Assembly: GCA_041521345.1 (NCBI GenBank)
Contig: JBGOHB010000004.1
DNA from: Virgibacillus_N oceani_A
GTDB taxonomy: Bacteria; Bacillota; Bacilli; Bacillales; Amphibacillaceae
Reading direction: 5' to 3' (one strand)
Length of the DNA stretch: 64,000 nt
Part shown: positions 9,201 to 16,751 of the stretch, in pieces
Numbering within the stretch: the stretch's first letter is position 1
Layout of the letters: every line of letters begins with the position of its first letter
Program-made: the position numbers and the translations under genes
The notes under the pieces: model-generated
What the model was told of the DNA's origin: nothing
Database searches by the model: none
The model's input: only the letters and a program-made list of their open reading frames with translations

Positions 9201-9898
9201 GTAATGATATCTGCGGATTTTACTCTCGCTTGAGAAGCAAGGTAGAAAAAAACAATCTTTGGTTTTGACGCATTCTGTTCAGTCTCCTGTAGGAATACAT
9301 CTGCACTGCTGTAATAATCCCCAGTCCTAGGATCAATAATTCCTGTTTTCTCTACATAGTTAGGAGCTTTTGCTTCAGGAACATTCGTATCTCCATAAAG
9401 CTTGGCTGTAAAATAGATAAGCTCCTGCCAATTCGCAATACCAGAAGCATGCCAATAGCTTTTTATCTGATTATAATTTTCTATCGCTTGCTCCTTTAAT
9501 TGACGCTCTGTCTGGTTTAGTTCATTTGCTTTATCAGATAGAGAAAGTTCTCCTGATTGCGGCTTTACTTGGATATCTTCCCCTCGTAAGGCACCAAAAC
9601 AAATAAGTCTTTCCCACTTCGAGCCATTAATCATCAAAGCTATTTGATCACATTTATACATTCTAGATATCTCTGCCATTTTCACGACCACACCATTTTC
9701 AACTCCATGCGGATCATAGATAAATAGATTGGCAGACTGGCAGTCATTTTCAAATCGCATCCATTGTTCCGTACTTAACGGCTCCTCGGTTAAAAATAAA
9801 GATAGCTTTAGCTCTGGATAGGATTCGATTACTTTCTCGTGTGCTTTCACTCCATCAGCCAATGTTCCCGATGAAGCAGTTGCAAAAATAATATGCAC
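6233..9898 (-). CDS. cobN: CobN/ChlH-class chelatase large subunit, Zur-linked
   Basis: 1221 residues, the full length expected for CobN-class large subunits of AAA+ chelatases, which bind the macrocycle and the metal. The hallmark IVHIGTHGTLEFLPGKENGM is at about residue 565-585, followed by PHFYFYYIGNPSEAMLAKRR; IFGPAAGEYGTGINHMIEGG is near residue 985. The start is GTG 9898 after GGGAGAG. It lies 108 bases downstream of the ChlD-like gene and is last of the six-gene operon opening at 15626. Classic CobN inserts Co2+ into hydrogenobyrinate diamide, but no corrin biosynthesis gene is in the window and the operon starts at Zur boxes. A zinc-related chelation or de-chelation role is therefore inferred. 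Confidence 0.9.
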   Translation of the reverse strand: MHIIFATASSGTLADGVKAHEKVIESYPELKLSLFLTEEPLSTEQWMRFENDCQSANLFIYDPHGVENGVVVKMAEISRMYKCDQIALMINGSKWERLICFGALRGEDIQVKPQSGELSLSDKANELNQTERQLKEQAIENYNQIKSYWHASGIANWQELIYFTAKLYGDTNVPEAKAPNYVEKTGIIDPRTGDYYSSADVFLQETEQNASKPKIVFFYLASQARVKSADIITELIERLRPIATVIPIGLTSIMKIDLENLERLFRGLLDDVQLLVNFIGFRLGAGPRGGDREDVTDWLEKLNIPMLHPFFLTRTTLAEWEEAKGLSPVEAMVNVVLPELDGAVETYPIAAIQSVGFNEAYQFEKKELVLMEERVNYFMNRIERWLQLHKTKNSQKRLALVGYNYPPGEGNLFGGSFLDTFRSISALLNKLADEGYQVERMTEKELERQFRERQLFNETSWGVDEDLDQRLGYPVPKAKEDWSDHLDWKQLKEDWGEYPGEIMANGEDFFIPGFINGNVFIGLQPSRNGADQDSSANYHDQSIPPHYQYQAFYTWLEKEFKSDAIVHIGTHGTLEFLPGKENGMSSQCYPDQLVQSLPHFYFYYIGNPSEAMLAKRRSHAVISSYQAPPFRNGGLYGDYEELERLLHEYREAEQLDPSRCEEILKEVQEIADKNGFSHQQLDDIEQELQKMQYALIPYGLHIIGEGMKHEDAILHTIYTLRKEHKGSTLKQLVSQLRPELQEEDAVLEKEAAALMQGYVESKRLPDIQEKALAEAFADTLAYGESIYQRVRKTEELSSIIKALDGGYLPAKLAGDIYRNPDSLPTGSNVYQFDPRSVPSPSAVTRGAEIAKATIAEFKEANGENPHTVACVLWGIETSRTQGETIGQILEYVGAKAVKHSEATSTTFELIPLSELGRPRMNVVVSMSGVFRDIFPNVINALNDLFEKLALADEQEEDNYFKTFTLKVQDQLLTEGYTKTEAFDLASARIFGPAAGEYGTGINHMIEGGNWADEEELGEIYKNNAQHVYSKLRRGESFPELYDTHMEATDIVSQLRASHEYEITDVDDYYSFFGGLAKSIEKAKGERVEIYITDTTQQAPQTEDVKHAINRGVRTRLTNPKWIEGLLEHPYHGIQRMAKNTENLLGLAATTNKVENWVFSHVHDTYIEDRALQEKIRQANPHAYHDLLGTLVEVSERGYWKPTESQWQSLKDAFLEAEASME

Positions 9899-10006
9899 GA
9901 CTGCTTCTCTCCCTTCCCTTATTTTTTGAAAAATTTTATCGCTTTCCCATGCGTCCTGCTAACGGATAGCCAGACCAATCATTTTATTCGGAAAGGACTG
10001 GTCATT

Positions 10007-11863
10007 TTATCTATGCCCTGCTAATGGAGAAAGTCTACTTTGCACTGCTTTGGCTATGTTTTTATCTGTTAAAGCATCCAGTGAGATGTATTCTCCGCCT
10101 AGGGCAGCAGCAAGTTCCCCTGCCAAGCCAAATAGACTTCGTCCTCTCTGGGTATCAATGACTGTCACTGGAAATTGTTCGATTGCAATTTTCCTAGCGA
10201 TTTGATAGGTTTCGCTCCTTGCTTGATCTGCCGTACCACCAGGTTTCAAAGTTTCATTGGCATTTCCATCCGTCAAAATAACAATATAAGGCAGAGCCTG
10301 TTTATGCATACGTTTTTCTCTTTCACATAGATATAACGCTTTTTTCAGCCCAGCTGCCAGAGGTGTTTTTCCGCCAGTAGATATTTCGCCAAGTTTTCGC
10401 TTTGCCTCCGCAAACTTATTCGTAAAAGGCAACACCTCTTCCGCTCCTCTCTTGCGAAAGGAAACCATACCGATACGGTCTCTTTTTTGATATGCCTGCT
10501 GGAGTAATTCCATAATAGCCCCTTTAACAATTTTCATATGTTTTTTTGCTGCAATAGAACGGCTCGCATCCACTAAAAATAAAATCGTAAACCCTTGTTG
10601 CCGCTCCTTTAATTTATAGCGTATATCCTCTTTTTCAATTGCCAGTGCTATTCCTTCTTTTGGTACACGAACCTTCATATATGGGGCTGCGGCTGTGAAT
10701 GTATGATATAAGGAAATGGCTTCAGTCGGTCTACTAACCGCTCGAAGCATTCTACCGCTACCACCAGCAGTAGTCCCTTCCCGGTGCTTTCCTTTCGCAG
10801 GTTGTGGATGGATATTTCTTTTTGGGAAAAGTAAATCTGACTGTACCTTTAGAGATGCAATCATCTGATCCACTTCATCTTCAGGGACTTCTGCAATCGT
10901 CTCGTTATTCGGTGATTCCTCATTTGACAAGGGCTCACCGGAAGATTCCTGATCATAACCATCATCACCATGATCAAGTGGCATTGATTCTCTGTCAGCT
11001 GGTGAATGATTCTCACCCTCTGAATGGTCTTCAGAATCTTCGCCATTTTCCTGTGACTCAGCATCTTTAGGCAAAGAAGATTCCTGCTGTTCTCCCATTC
11101 GATGGGCCATTGTATATCCTGCAGCTTCCTCGATATGTTTTGCTTGTATGGATTCATCTAAATCTAAGGCTGCTAATGCACGGGCTGTTTCTATTACATC
11201 CATATCGGCTTCCTGATTTTTACACCCTGAACCCATGACAACTTCTACGGCCAACCGCAGCATTTCATCTGAAACTTGAACAGAGGACAATCGTTGTCTT
11301 GCTTTCTCTATTTCTTCTATTTCATATTCACGCTCAGGATTGTCTGCAGCAAATAGAATATTGCTACGTTTCGATACGTCAAAAATAGGAAACAGTTGGA
11401 CGCACAGCTTAGCATGCTTTAACATCGATTTGTCTTCGATCTCCTGACCAAGACAATAAAACCATTTCGCATGAAGATAAGAATTGGAGAAATGAAAGTT
11501 TTGATAAACTTGAATCTGCTTATTTTTCAGCAATTGCACAAGCAAACGTTGCTTACTTTGTGACATGAGGGCAAATTGATCTGTAATAACTAGCTTTGTT
11601 TGATAAAGAAGGCTATGATTCCTGGTTTTTTTCTCATGGGGTGCAAACAAAGCAATCTCTTTTTTTCCCAATAACTTTTCTGTAGCAACATGGGCAGGAA
11701 CAACAACGGTATCCTTTTTCGGAAAGTAAGAAAAAATAGCTTCCAGCAAAGTAGTCTTCCCTGTTCCTCCAGCTCCAACAATACATACCCTGTCCAAATA
11801 CGGATTGATAAGTGCAGCTGCTATGCCACGTTTTGCTTTCATTTGACCAATTAGGCGCTTCAT
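10007..11863 (-). CDS. ChlD-like AAA+/VWA chelatase subunit
   Basis: 618 residues. An N-terminal AAA+ domain has an intact Walker A (GAGGTGKTT, about 30-38) but a degenerate Walker B (LVITDQFALM). A long acidic, Ser/Pro-rich linker runs from about 250 to 350. The C-terminal VWA domain has the MIDAS motif DASRS (about 430) and ILTDGNAN. In magnesium and cobalt chelatases the D subunit organises the ATPase ring and docks on the large subunit through the VWA domain. The ATG overlaps the ChlI stop by four bases, indicating coupling. Confidence 0.9.
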   Translation of the reverse strand: MKRLIGQMKAKRGIAAALINPYLDRVCIVGAGGTGKTTLLEAIFSYFPKKDTVVVPAHVATEKLLGKKEIALFAPHEKKTRNHSLLYQTKLVITDQFALMSQSKQRLLVQLLKNKQIQVYQNFHFSNSYLHAKWFYCLGQEIEDKSMLKHAKLCVQLFPIFDVSKRSNILFAADNPEREYEIEEIEKARQRLSSVQVSDEMLRLAVEVVMGSGCKNQEADMDVIETARALAALDLDESIQAKHIEEAAGYTMAHRMGEQQESSLPKDAESQENGEDSEDHSEGENHSPADRESMPLDHGDDGYDQESSGEPLSNEESPNNETIAEVPEDEVDQMIASLKVQSDLLFPKRNIHPQPAKGKHREGTTAGGSGRMLRAVSRPTEAISLYHTFTAAAPYMKVRVPKEGIALAIEKEDIRYKLKERQQGFTILFLVDASRSIAAKKHMKIVKGAIMELLQQAYQKRDRIGMVSFRKRGAEEVLPFTNKFAEAKRKLGEISTGGKTPLAAGLKKALYLCEREKRMHKQALPYIVILTDGNANETLKPGGTADQARSETYQIARKIAIEQFPVTVIDTQRGRSLFGLAGELAAALGGEYISLDALTDKNIAKAVQSRLSPLAGHR

Positions 11864-12774
11864 TGATTATCGACAACCTTATGCCTTAATAGCTCAGTCA
11901 ATTCCTGATGTGAAGCAATTTCTTTCATTGGATCCTCCAATAATCGATGAGGCAAGGCAAGTTCTGCCGCTTCATAAATATCTTCCAGTTGTACCATTGT
12001 GCGCTGCTTCCATGCCGCTAATGTCTGAGCAGCAGTAATCACTGTTATATCAGCCCGATGGCTTTCAATACCAAGTTCAATGGATAAATCAGCCACAGCA
12101 CCAATCAAAACATCATCTATCTCTACAGTTGGCAAAAGCTTCTGTGCCCACTGTATCTGCTCCTTCAATTCCCATTGATCTTGTTCATACCTTTTCTCAA
12201 ACGCTTCCTGATTAGCCTCAAAATTTAAGCGGCGTCGGATAACTTCCATACGCTCTTCTACTTTTTTCTCACTTTCTATATTCACACATAAACCAAAACG
12301 GTCCAGCAGCTGTGGACGAAGCATACCTTCTTCAGGGTTCATCGTTCCTACTAATACAAAACGGGACGAATGCTCATATGATACGCCTTCTCTTTCAATA
12401 CGATTCACTCCCATTGCTGCCGTATCTAGAAGAATATCAACCAAGTGATCTTCTAAGAGATTCACCTCATCTACATAGAGGATATTTCCATCTGCTTTTG
12501 CTAATATGCCCGGTTCCAGTTTCTTTTCCCCAGTTTTTAGAATATGCTCCATATCCAATGTTCCTACAACGCGGTCTTCTGTAGCACTGACTGGCAGATT
12601 AACTACGGATATATCAGGCAGTGCATCTGCCAATGCTCTTACTGCCGTTGACTTCGCTGTCCCTTTTTCCCCTTGAATCAACACACCCCCAATTTTAGGA
12701 TTGATTCCATTTATAATTAGCGCTTTCTTCATTTTTTCTTGCCCTACAATTGCTGTAAAAGGATAATTTCTCAC
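11860..12774 (-). CDS. ChlI/BchI-like AAA+ ATPase chelatase subunit
   Basis: 304 residues. It opens with YPFTAIVGQEKMKKALI, then Walker A GEKGTAKST (about 35-43) and Walker B LYVDEVNLLEDHLVD, with the MNPEEGMLRPQLLDRFGL segment typical of magnesium-chelatase I subunits. It supplies ATP hydrolysis for the three-part chelatase. GTG 12774 overlaps the upstream ATPase stop (GTGA). The length is slightly short of photosynthetic BchI but normal for bacterial cobalt-type paralogs. Confidence 0.92.
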   Translation of the reverse strand: MRNYPFTAIVGQEKMKKALIINGINPKIGGVLIQGEKGTAKSTAVRALADALPDISVVNLPVSATEDRVVGTLDMEHILKTGEKKLEPGILAKADGNILYVDEVNLLEDHLVDILLDTAAMGVNRIEREGVSYEHSSRFVLVGTMNPEEGMLRPQLLDRFGLCVNIESEKKVEERMEVIRRRLNFEANQEAFEKRYEQDQWELKEQIQWAQKLLPTVEIDDVLIGAVADLSIELGIESHRADITVITAAQTLAAWKQRTMVQLEDIYEAAELALPHRLLEDPMKEIASHQELTELLRHKVVDNQ

Positions 12775-13598
12775 ACACTTGCCCTTCTTTCTTTAAAAGT
12801 TGACTGGTTATCATTTGAATTGATGAGTGGTTTCATTACGATACGCAATAAACCATCATGCTCATCCTCATAAATATCTGACTGTACATGAAAGACTTCT
12901 TTAAACATTTCCTGGTTCATTATCTCTTTGGGAGTCCCTTGTCCATAGATATGCCCTTCCTTGACTACAATTACCTCATCAGAATATACCGCTGCGTGGT
13001 TAAGATCATGTAAAACCATGACAACTGTTACATCTCTTGTCTTTTTCAATCTAGATACTATTTCCAGTACATCTAACTGATGGGAGATATCCAAGTACGT
13101 TGTCGGTTCATCCAAAAAGAATACTTTTGGCTGCTGAGCCAAACAAAGAGCTATCCATGCTCTTTGTCTTTCTCCACCAGACAAATTGGAAACATTCCGC
13201 TTTCTGAGCACATTTAATTTAGTGAGATGGATAGCTTCATCAATAATTTCCTGATCTTTTTCGTCTACCCTTTGAAACAGTGATTTATGTGGAGTCCGTC
13301 CATATGAAATCAACTGCTCCACTGTTAAGTCCATTGGATCATTCACTTGAGCAAGTAAAGCCAACTCCTGTGCTGCTTTTTTTGGGGAAAGCTGATAAAG
13401 ATTATATTCCTTCCAATATACATCGCCTTTCGTAGGTTTTAACTGACGGGAAAGTGCATGCAGTAATGTACTTTTTCCCGAGCCATTCGGCCCAATAATA
13501 CTGTAAATCCGACCTTCGTTTAATTTCAAATCTATTTTTTTCAGCACCTGTTTATCAGAAAAGGATTGAGAAATAGATGTTGCCTGTAAAGCAGTCAT
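12771..13598 (-). CDS. FecE/BtuD-type ABC importer ATPase
   Basis: 275 residues with Walker A GPNGSGKST, signature LSGGERQRA, Walker B VFFLDEPTTYLD and the switch His in VMVLHDLNHA. This is the subfamily serving iron-siderophore, haem and vitamin B12 importers rather than ZnuC. ATG 13598 overlaps the permease stop by four bases. It energises uptake by the adjacent permease and lipoprotein. Confidence 0.93.
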   Translation of the reverse strand: MTALQATSISQSFSDKQVLKKIDLKLNEGRIYSIIGPNGSGKSTLLHALSRQLKPTKGDVYWKEYNLYQLSPKKAAQELALLAQVNDPMDLTVEQLISYGRTPHKSLFQRVDEKDQEIIDEAIHLTKLNVLRKRNVSNLSGGERQRAWIALCLAQQPKVFFLDEPTTYLDISHQLDVLEIVSRLKKTRDVTVVMVLHDLNHAAVYSDEVIVVKEGHIYGQGTPKEIMNQEMFKEVFHVQSDIYEDEHDGLLRIVMKPLINSNDNQSTFKERRASV

Positions 13599-14599
13599 AC
13601 CATTTTCCTCCTTAGTAAATACAAAAAGAATGGTGCTCCCAATGCGCCCATAATCACACCTACGGGTATTTCAATAGGAGCAAAGACAATACGCCCCACT
13701 GTATCAGAAGCTGTTAAAATTGCTGCCCCCAAAAAGATTGAAGCTGGTAGGAGCACACGGTAGTCATTGCCAACAATTAACCTTGCCGTATGAGGTACAA
13801 TTAACCCCACAAATCCAAGTAAACCGACAACACTAACTGCACTAGCAGCTAATAACGTAGCCACAGCTGTCATAGAAAAACGAATCCACTCTACTCGGGC
13901 TCCAAGACTTTTAGCTGTCCGATCACCGAGCATTAGCAAATTCATTTTTCGAATACCTATAATAGCAAGAAGAATACCGATAATGGAATATGGCAAAATG
14001 ATTTCTACCTGTGGCCAGCTTCTTGCACTTAAACCTCCTACCATAAAATCTATTGTTCCCTGGACTCTATCACTATAAAATACCATCAAGGCAGAAATAC
14101 CAGATCCTAAAAATGCAGAAATTGCTACACCAGCCAAAATTATTCTTGTTGGTGCAATCCCCTTTTCCCACGCTAAAGCATATACTGTAAACGCCACGAT
14201 AGTTGCACCAATAAAGGCAACAGGTGTCAGTAAATAAGGTAAATGCGGGTAAAGTATTAATACGATCATCCCTGCTAATCCAGCTCCGCTGGACACACCA
14301 ATAATATAAGGGTCAGCCAGCGGATTTTTCATAATTCCTTGTAGCAATACTCCTGCAACTGCCAGATTAGCGCCTACTAAAATAGCAACAAATGTGCGCG
14401 GAACTCGAATATTCCAGATAATATTTTGAAAATCATTGTGAATATCCCCCGTAAAAGTTACCCAAATATCTCTTAAAGGAATATTAACTGAGCCAAATCG
14501 AATACTAAGAAGCATAGAAAGGATAAGTAAAATCGCAAAAAACACAATGATAAATCCTTTCCATCCTGTTCGATCTCTTAATGCTTGTTTTTTACTCAT
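13595..14599 (-). CDS. FecCD/BtuC-type ABC importer permease
   Basis: 334 residues with about ten hydrophobic segments and the FecCD signature (GVLLQGIMKNPLADPYIIGV, SSGAGLAG, then VGLLGFVGLIVPHTARLIVG). It forms the membrane channel for a metal complex or metallo-macrocycle. ATG 14599 overlaps the upstream lipoprotein stop by eight bases, so I prefer it to the earlier in-frame ATG at 14623. Confidence 0.92.
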   Translation of the reverse strand: MSKKQALRDRTGWKGFIIVFFAILLILSMLLSIRFGSVNIPLRDIWVTFTGDIHNDFQNIIWNIRVPRTFVAILVGANLAVAGVLLQGIMKNPLADPYIIGVSSGAGLAGMIVLILYPHLPYLLTPVAFIGATIVAFTVYALAWEKGIAPTRIILAGVAISAFLGSGISALMVFYSDRVQGTIDFMVGGLSARSWPQVEIILPYSIIGILLAIIGIRKMNLLMLGDRTAKSLGARVEWIRFSMTAVATLLAASAVSVVGLLGFVGLIVPHTARLIVGNDYRVLLPASIFLGAAILTASDTVGRIVFAPIEIPVGVIMGALGAPFFLYLLRRKMV

Positions 14600-15626
14600 T
14601 CCCAAACACTTCTGGATATACAATTTCCCCCATATGCTTCATCGTATCAGCATAATCAAGACCGGGATTGGATAAATACATCCCAGAAGGAATAGTATGT
14701 ACATTCCCCTCCTGAACAGCTTTTAAAGAACCCCAAGCTGGATTCCCTTCCAAATCCTCTGCAATTCTTTCCTCCCCCGCTTCTACACTTCCATGTATCG
14801 TTATCAGGATATAATCAGGCTGCTGTTCAGCGATTGTCTCTAAACTGTATGGTGCTGAGGTTTGAGAATCTGGACTGGCTTCCATATCTTTTCCGATATT
14901 ATTAACATGAAGTAAATCCCCAATCTCCAGTGCAGTCGTATTGGCCCTTTGCACAGAAACACTTCCGGACGTAACATTTAAAACCACTACAGATGGTTCT
15001 AAATCACTTGGTAGCTGATCCTGCACTTCTTGCATCTCTGTTTCCGTTTCTTGCAGCTTCTCAGCAGCAAGCTCTTCCTTACCTAATATTTCTCCCATAA
15101 GTGCTGCCCTTTCCTTGACATCATCAAAAGAACGCATCGTCAATAACGCAAGAGGTATATCACTGTTCTCCAAGATTCCTTCCAATTCTGCATGGAAGTT
15201 CGGCGATCCAATAACTAAATCAGGAGAAAGAGCTAACAATTCCTCTGTATTTATTTGACTTACCGTTCCCAATTCAGGTAAATCTTCTGCCTCTTCAGGA
15301 ATTGGTACGCTAGTTGTTGTCATTCTTCCAACTGCTTCCCCGTCTAAATCGTACATCAGTTTTAAAAACTCCGAGGCTAAGACCACAATTCTTTCTGGTT
15401 GACCATCAAGCACTACTTCTCTATCCATATTATCTGTAAAAGATATTTCTTCTGTATGAGCTGTATTATTATTTGTATCATTATTATTTGTATCATCTTG
15501 ACTTTCCTCTACAGGTTTGTCTGTTGAAGGTGATTCTTCACCTTGCTGACATGCTGCAATAAAGATAACTGTAAAAATTGTGATGATGATCCCTGTCCAT
15601 TTCTTTCTAATTAATAAATTATTCAA
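14592..15626 (-). CDS. FecB/BtuF-type substrate-binding lipoprotein
   Basis: 344 residues. A basic N-terminus, a hydrophobic stretch and lipobox IAAC (Cys 26) mark it as a membrane-anchored lipoprotein. A Thr/Asn/Asp-rich linker with DTNNN repeats follows, then a periplasmic-binding domain of the siderophore/B12 family (EIVVLASEFLKLMYDLDG-like start, PDLVIGSPN, PDYILITIHGS). I start at TTG 15626, after AAAGGTGG at good spacing; a longer frame from 15665 lacks this support. It is the first gene of the operon and lies 51 bases from the nearest Zur box. The ligand is unknown; the family rarely binds naked metal ions. Confidence 0.9.
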   Translation of the reverse strand: MNNLLIRKKWTGIIITIFTVIFIAACQQGEESPSTDKPVEESQDDTNNNDTNNNTAHTEEISFTDNMDREVVLDGQPERIVVLASEFLKLMYDLDGEAVGRMTTTSVPIPEEAEDLPELGTVSQINTEELLALSPDLVIGSPNFHAELEGILENSDIPLALLTMRSFDDVKERAALMGEILGKEELAAEKLQETETEMQEVQDQLPSDLEPSVVVLNVTSGSVSVQRANTTALEIGDLLHVNNIGKDMEASPDSQTSAPYSLETIAEQQPDYILITIHGSVEAGEERIAEDLEGNPAWGSLKAVQEGNVHTIPSGMYLSNPGLDYADTMKHMGEIVYPEVFGNE

Positions 15627-15676
15627 AACTGTTCCACCTTTGATCTTAAGTAATATACTTTTCAAAAATGCTTTAC

Positions 15677-15697
15677 ATTTCGTAATGATTACGATTT
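15677..15697 (-). promoter_or_regulatory. Zur box A, proximal to the chelatase/importer operon
   Basis: Contains the complete core TCGTAATGATTACGATTT, with two mismatches only at the far arm. It lies directly upstream of the lipoprotein gene. Confidence 0.9.
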
Positions 15698-15774
15698 AAT
15701 AACTAAAAAAATTTCTCTCTTTCTGTTTATGTAATGTTTCAGCTGTTAGCTCCTCCTCTCATTTTTTAAAACAT

Positions 15775-15795
15775 AAATCGTAATGATTACGAATA
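15775..15795. promoter_or_regulatory. Zur box B
   Basis: Core AAATCGTAATGATTACGA, with a perfect left arm and core. It is 98 bases upstream of box A, and no gene lies between them. Confidence 0.85.
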
Positions 15796-15826
15796 AACTC
15801 ATTATAAATCACATCAACCAAATTGT

Positions 15827-15847
15827 AAATAGGAATCATTACGATTT
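15827..15847. promoter_or_regulatory. Zur box C
   Basis: Reads GGAATCATTACGATTT with a weaker left half. It lies 52 bases from box B. Confidence 0.75.
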
Positions 15848-15952
15848 ATATAAAATGTTGTAACCTCCAGTTAACTCTATTAAATGGTAAAGAATCTCCC
15901 CGCCGCAATAAACACCTCATCGCAACCTAAATAATAGCAAATACAAGTTTGC

Positions 15953-15973
15953 AAATCGCAATCATTACGATAT
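15953..15973 (+). promoter_or_regulatory. Zur box D, upstream of the second flavoprotein stub
   Basis: Reads AAATCGCAATCATTACGA. It lies 93 bases before the ATG at 16067 on the plus strand. Confidence 0.75.
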
Positions 15974-16066
15974 ACTTCATGAAAAAGGTATAAAATATTG
16001 TATTTTAACATTATATTTTGAGAGAATTCTTTTTTCCGTACATAACTGTAAAAGGATGAACTAAAT

Positions 16067-16120
16067 ATGTTATTCGATTGTGCAATTATAGGAGGAGGAC
16101 CAGCTGGTTTAAGTGCTACC
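16067..16120 (+). pseudogene. N-terminal stub of a thioredoxin-reductase-like flavoprotein
   Basis: AAAGGATG precedes ATG 16067, and the frame reads MLFDCAIIGGGPAGLSA. This is a canonical FAD-binding start with GGGPAG. After 17 residues it passes into unrelated sequence belonging to a GAP-family gene. Like the stub at 3762 it is led by a Zur box. Confidence 0.75.
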
Positions 16121-16364
16121 CTTAGAGAGAGTCCTACATGGTCAATTTCTATTCTTTGCTTTTGGGTTACTGTATTGTTATGGTACTTCCTGCAATTCTG
16201 TTATTGGCAGGTCGGCTTGTTGCTCACAGAGCATTGGAACCAATACATGTTAGATTGGATAGATGGTTAACAAAAATGCACAGAGTACGACAGCTTGGAT
16301 TATTGGTATCGTTGGATTTTTATTAGCTGTGTATGCTGTCTATGGTTTGGAGTGGTTGAATTAA
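16121..16364 (+). pseudogene. C-terminal remnant of a GAP-family membrane protein, frameshifted
   Basis: Frame one (from 16138) reads MVNFYSLLLGYCIVMVLPAI and then ARLIAGRL-like sequence with VRLDRWLTK. After a short A-run at about 16272 the sense continues one frame over as NAQSTTAWIIGIVGFLLAVY to TAA 16362. This matches the end of GAP (Sap/lysine-exporter-like) membrane proteins. One A appears to be lost from the run. The N-terminal half has been replaced by the flavoprotein stub. Confidence 0.65.
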
Positions 16365-16750
16365 TTTAGATTTGTATTTTATACCGGATAAATTAATTTA
16401 ATTGTTTTAGCAGGTTGTGATTTTGTCATTCAATTTATAATTTCGCATGAAAGGAGCATACTTGGTGTCCCATCACACCTCTTCATAAAGGGCTTATGTT
16501 AGAATTTGCGCCCCTGTGTGACATCCTCTCAGCATTGAAATACCGAGCAACCCTAAGGATACACCCTAAAAGGCGTGGTAATGGCTCATTCTAACGGAAT
16601 GGCTATCTCACGACAGTCATCATGTTGTTCCATTTCTGGCCATAATCAATAAACCCGTGTAATCCTGCATGTCTATTAAAAATCTTGTATATCTGATTTT
16701 TATATCGCTTCATATCTTCTGAGGAAAGTTCACACTTTAAAATGCTCTTG
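16365..16750. other. non-coding stretch, possibly a structured RNA remnant
   Basis: No ORF is supportable. From about 16500 to 16620 the base composition is more balanced than its surroundings, with blocks such as GAGCAACCCTAAGGATACAC. These remind me of the 5' part of a bacterial group II intron. No reverse transcriptase follows, so this is a guess. Confidence 0.3.
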
Positions 16751-16751
16751 A

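Noticed and set aside
10345..11157. Several short ORFs on either strand within the ChlD-like gene
   Set aside because: Shadows of the acidic linker; they lack ribosome sites and family motifs.
15627..16060. B12 riboswitch in front of the chelatase/importer operon
   Set aside because: The leader is short and AT-rich and filled with Zur-type palindromes; I could not find a B12-box-like sequence.
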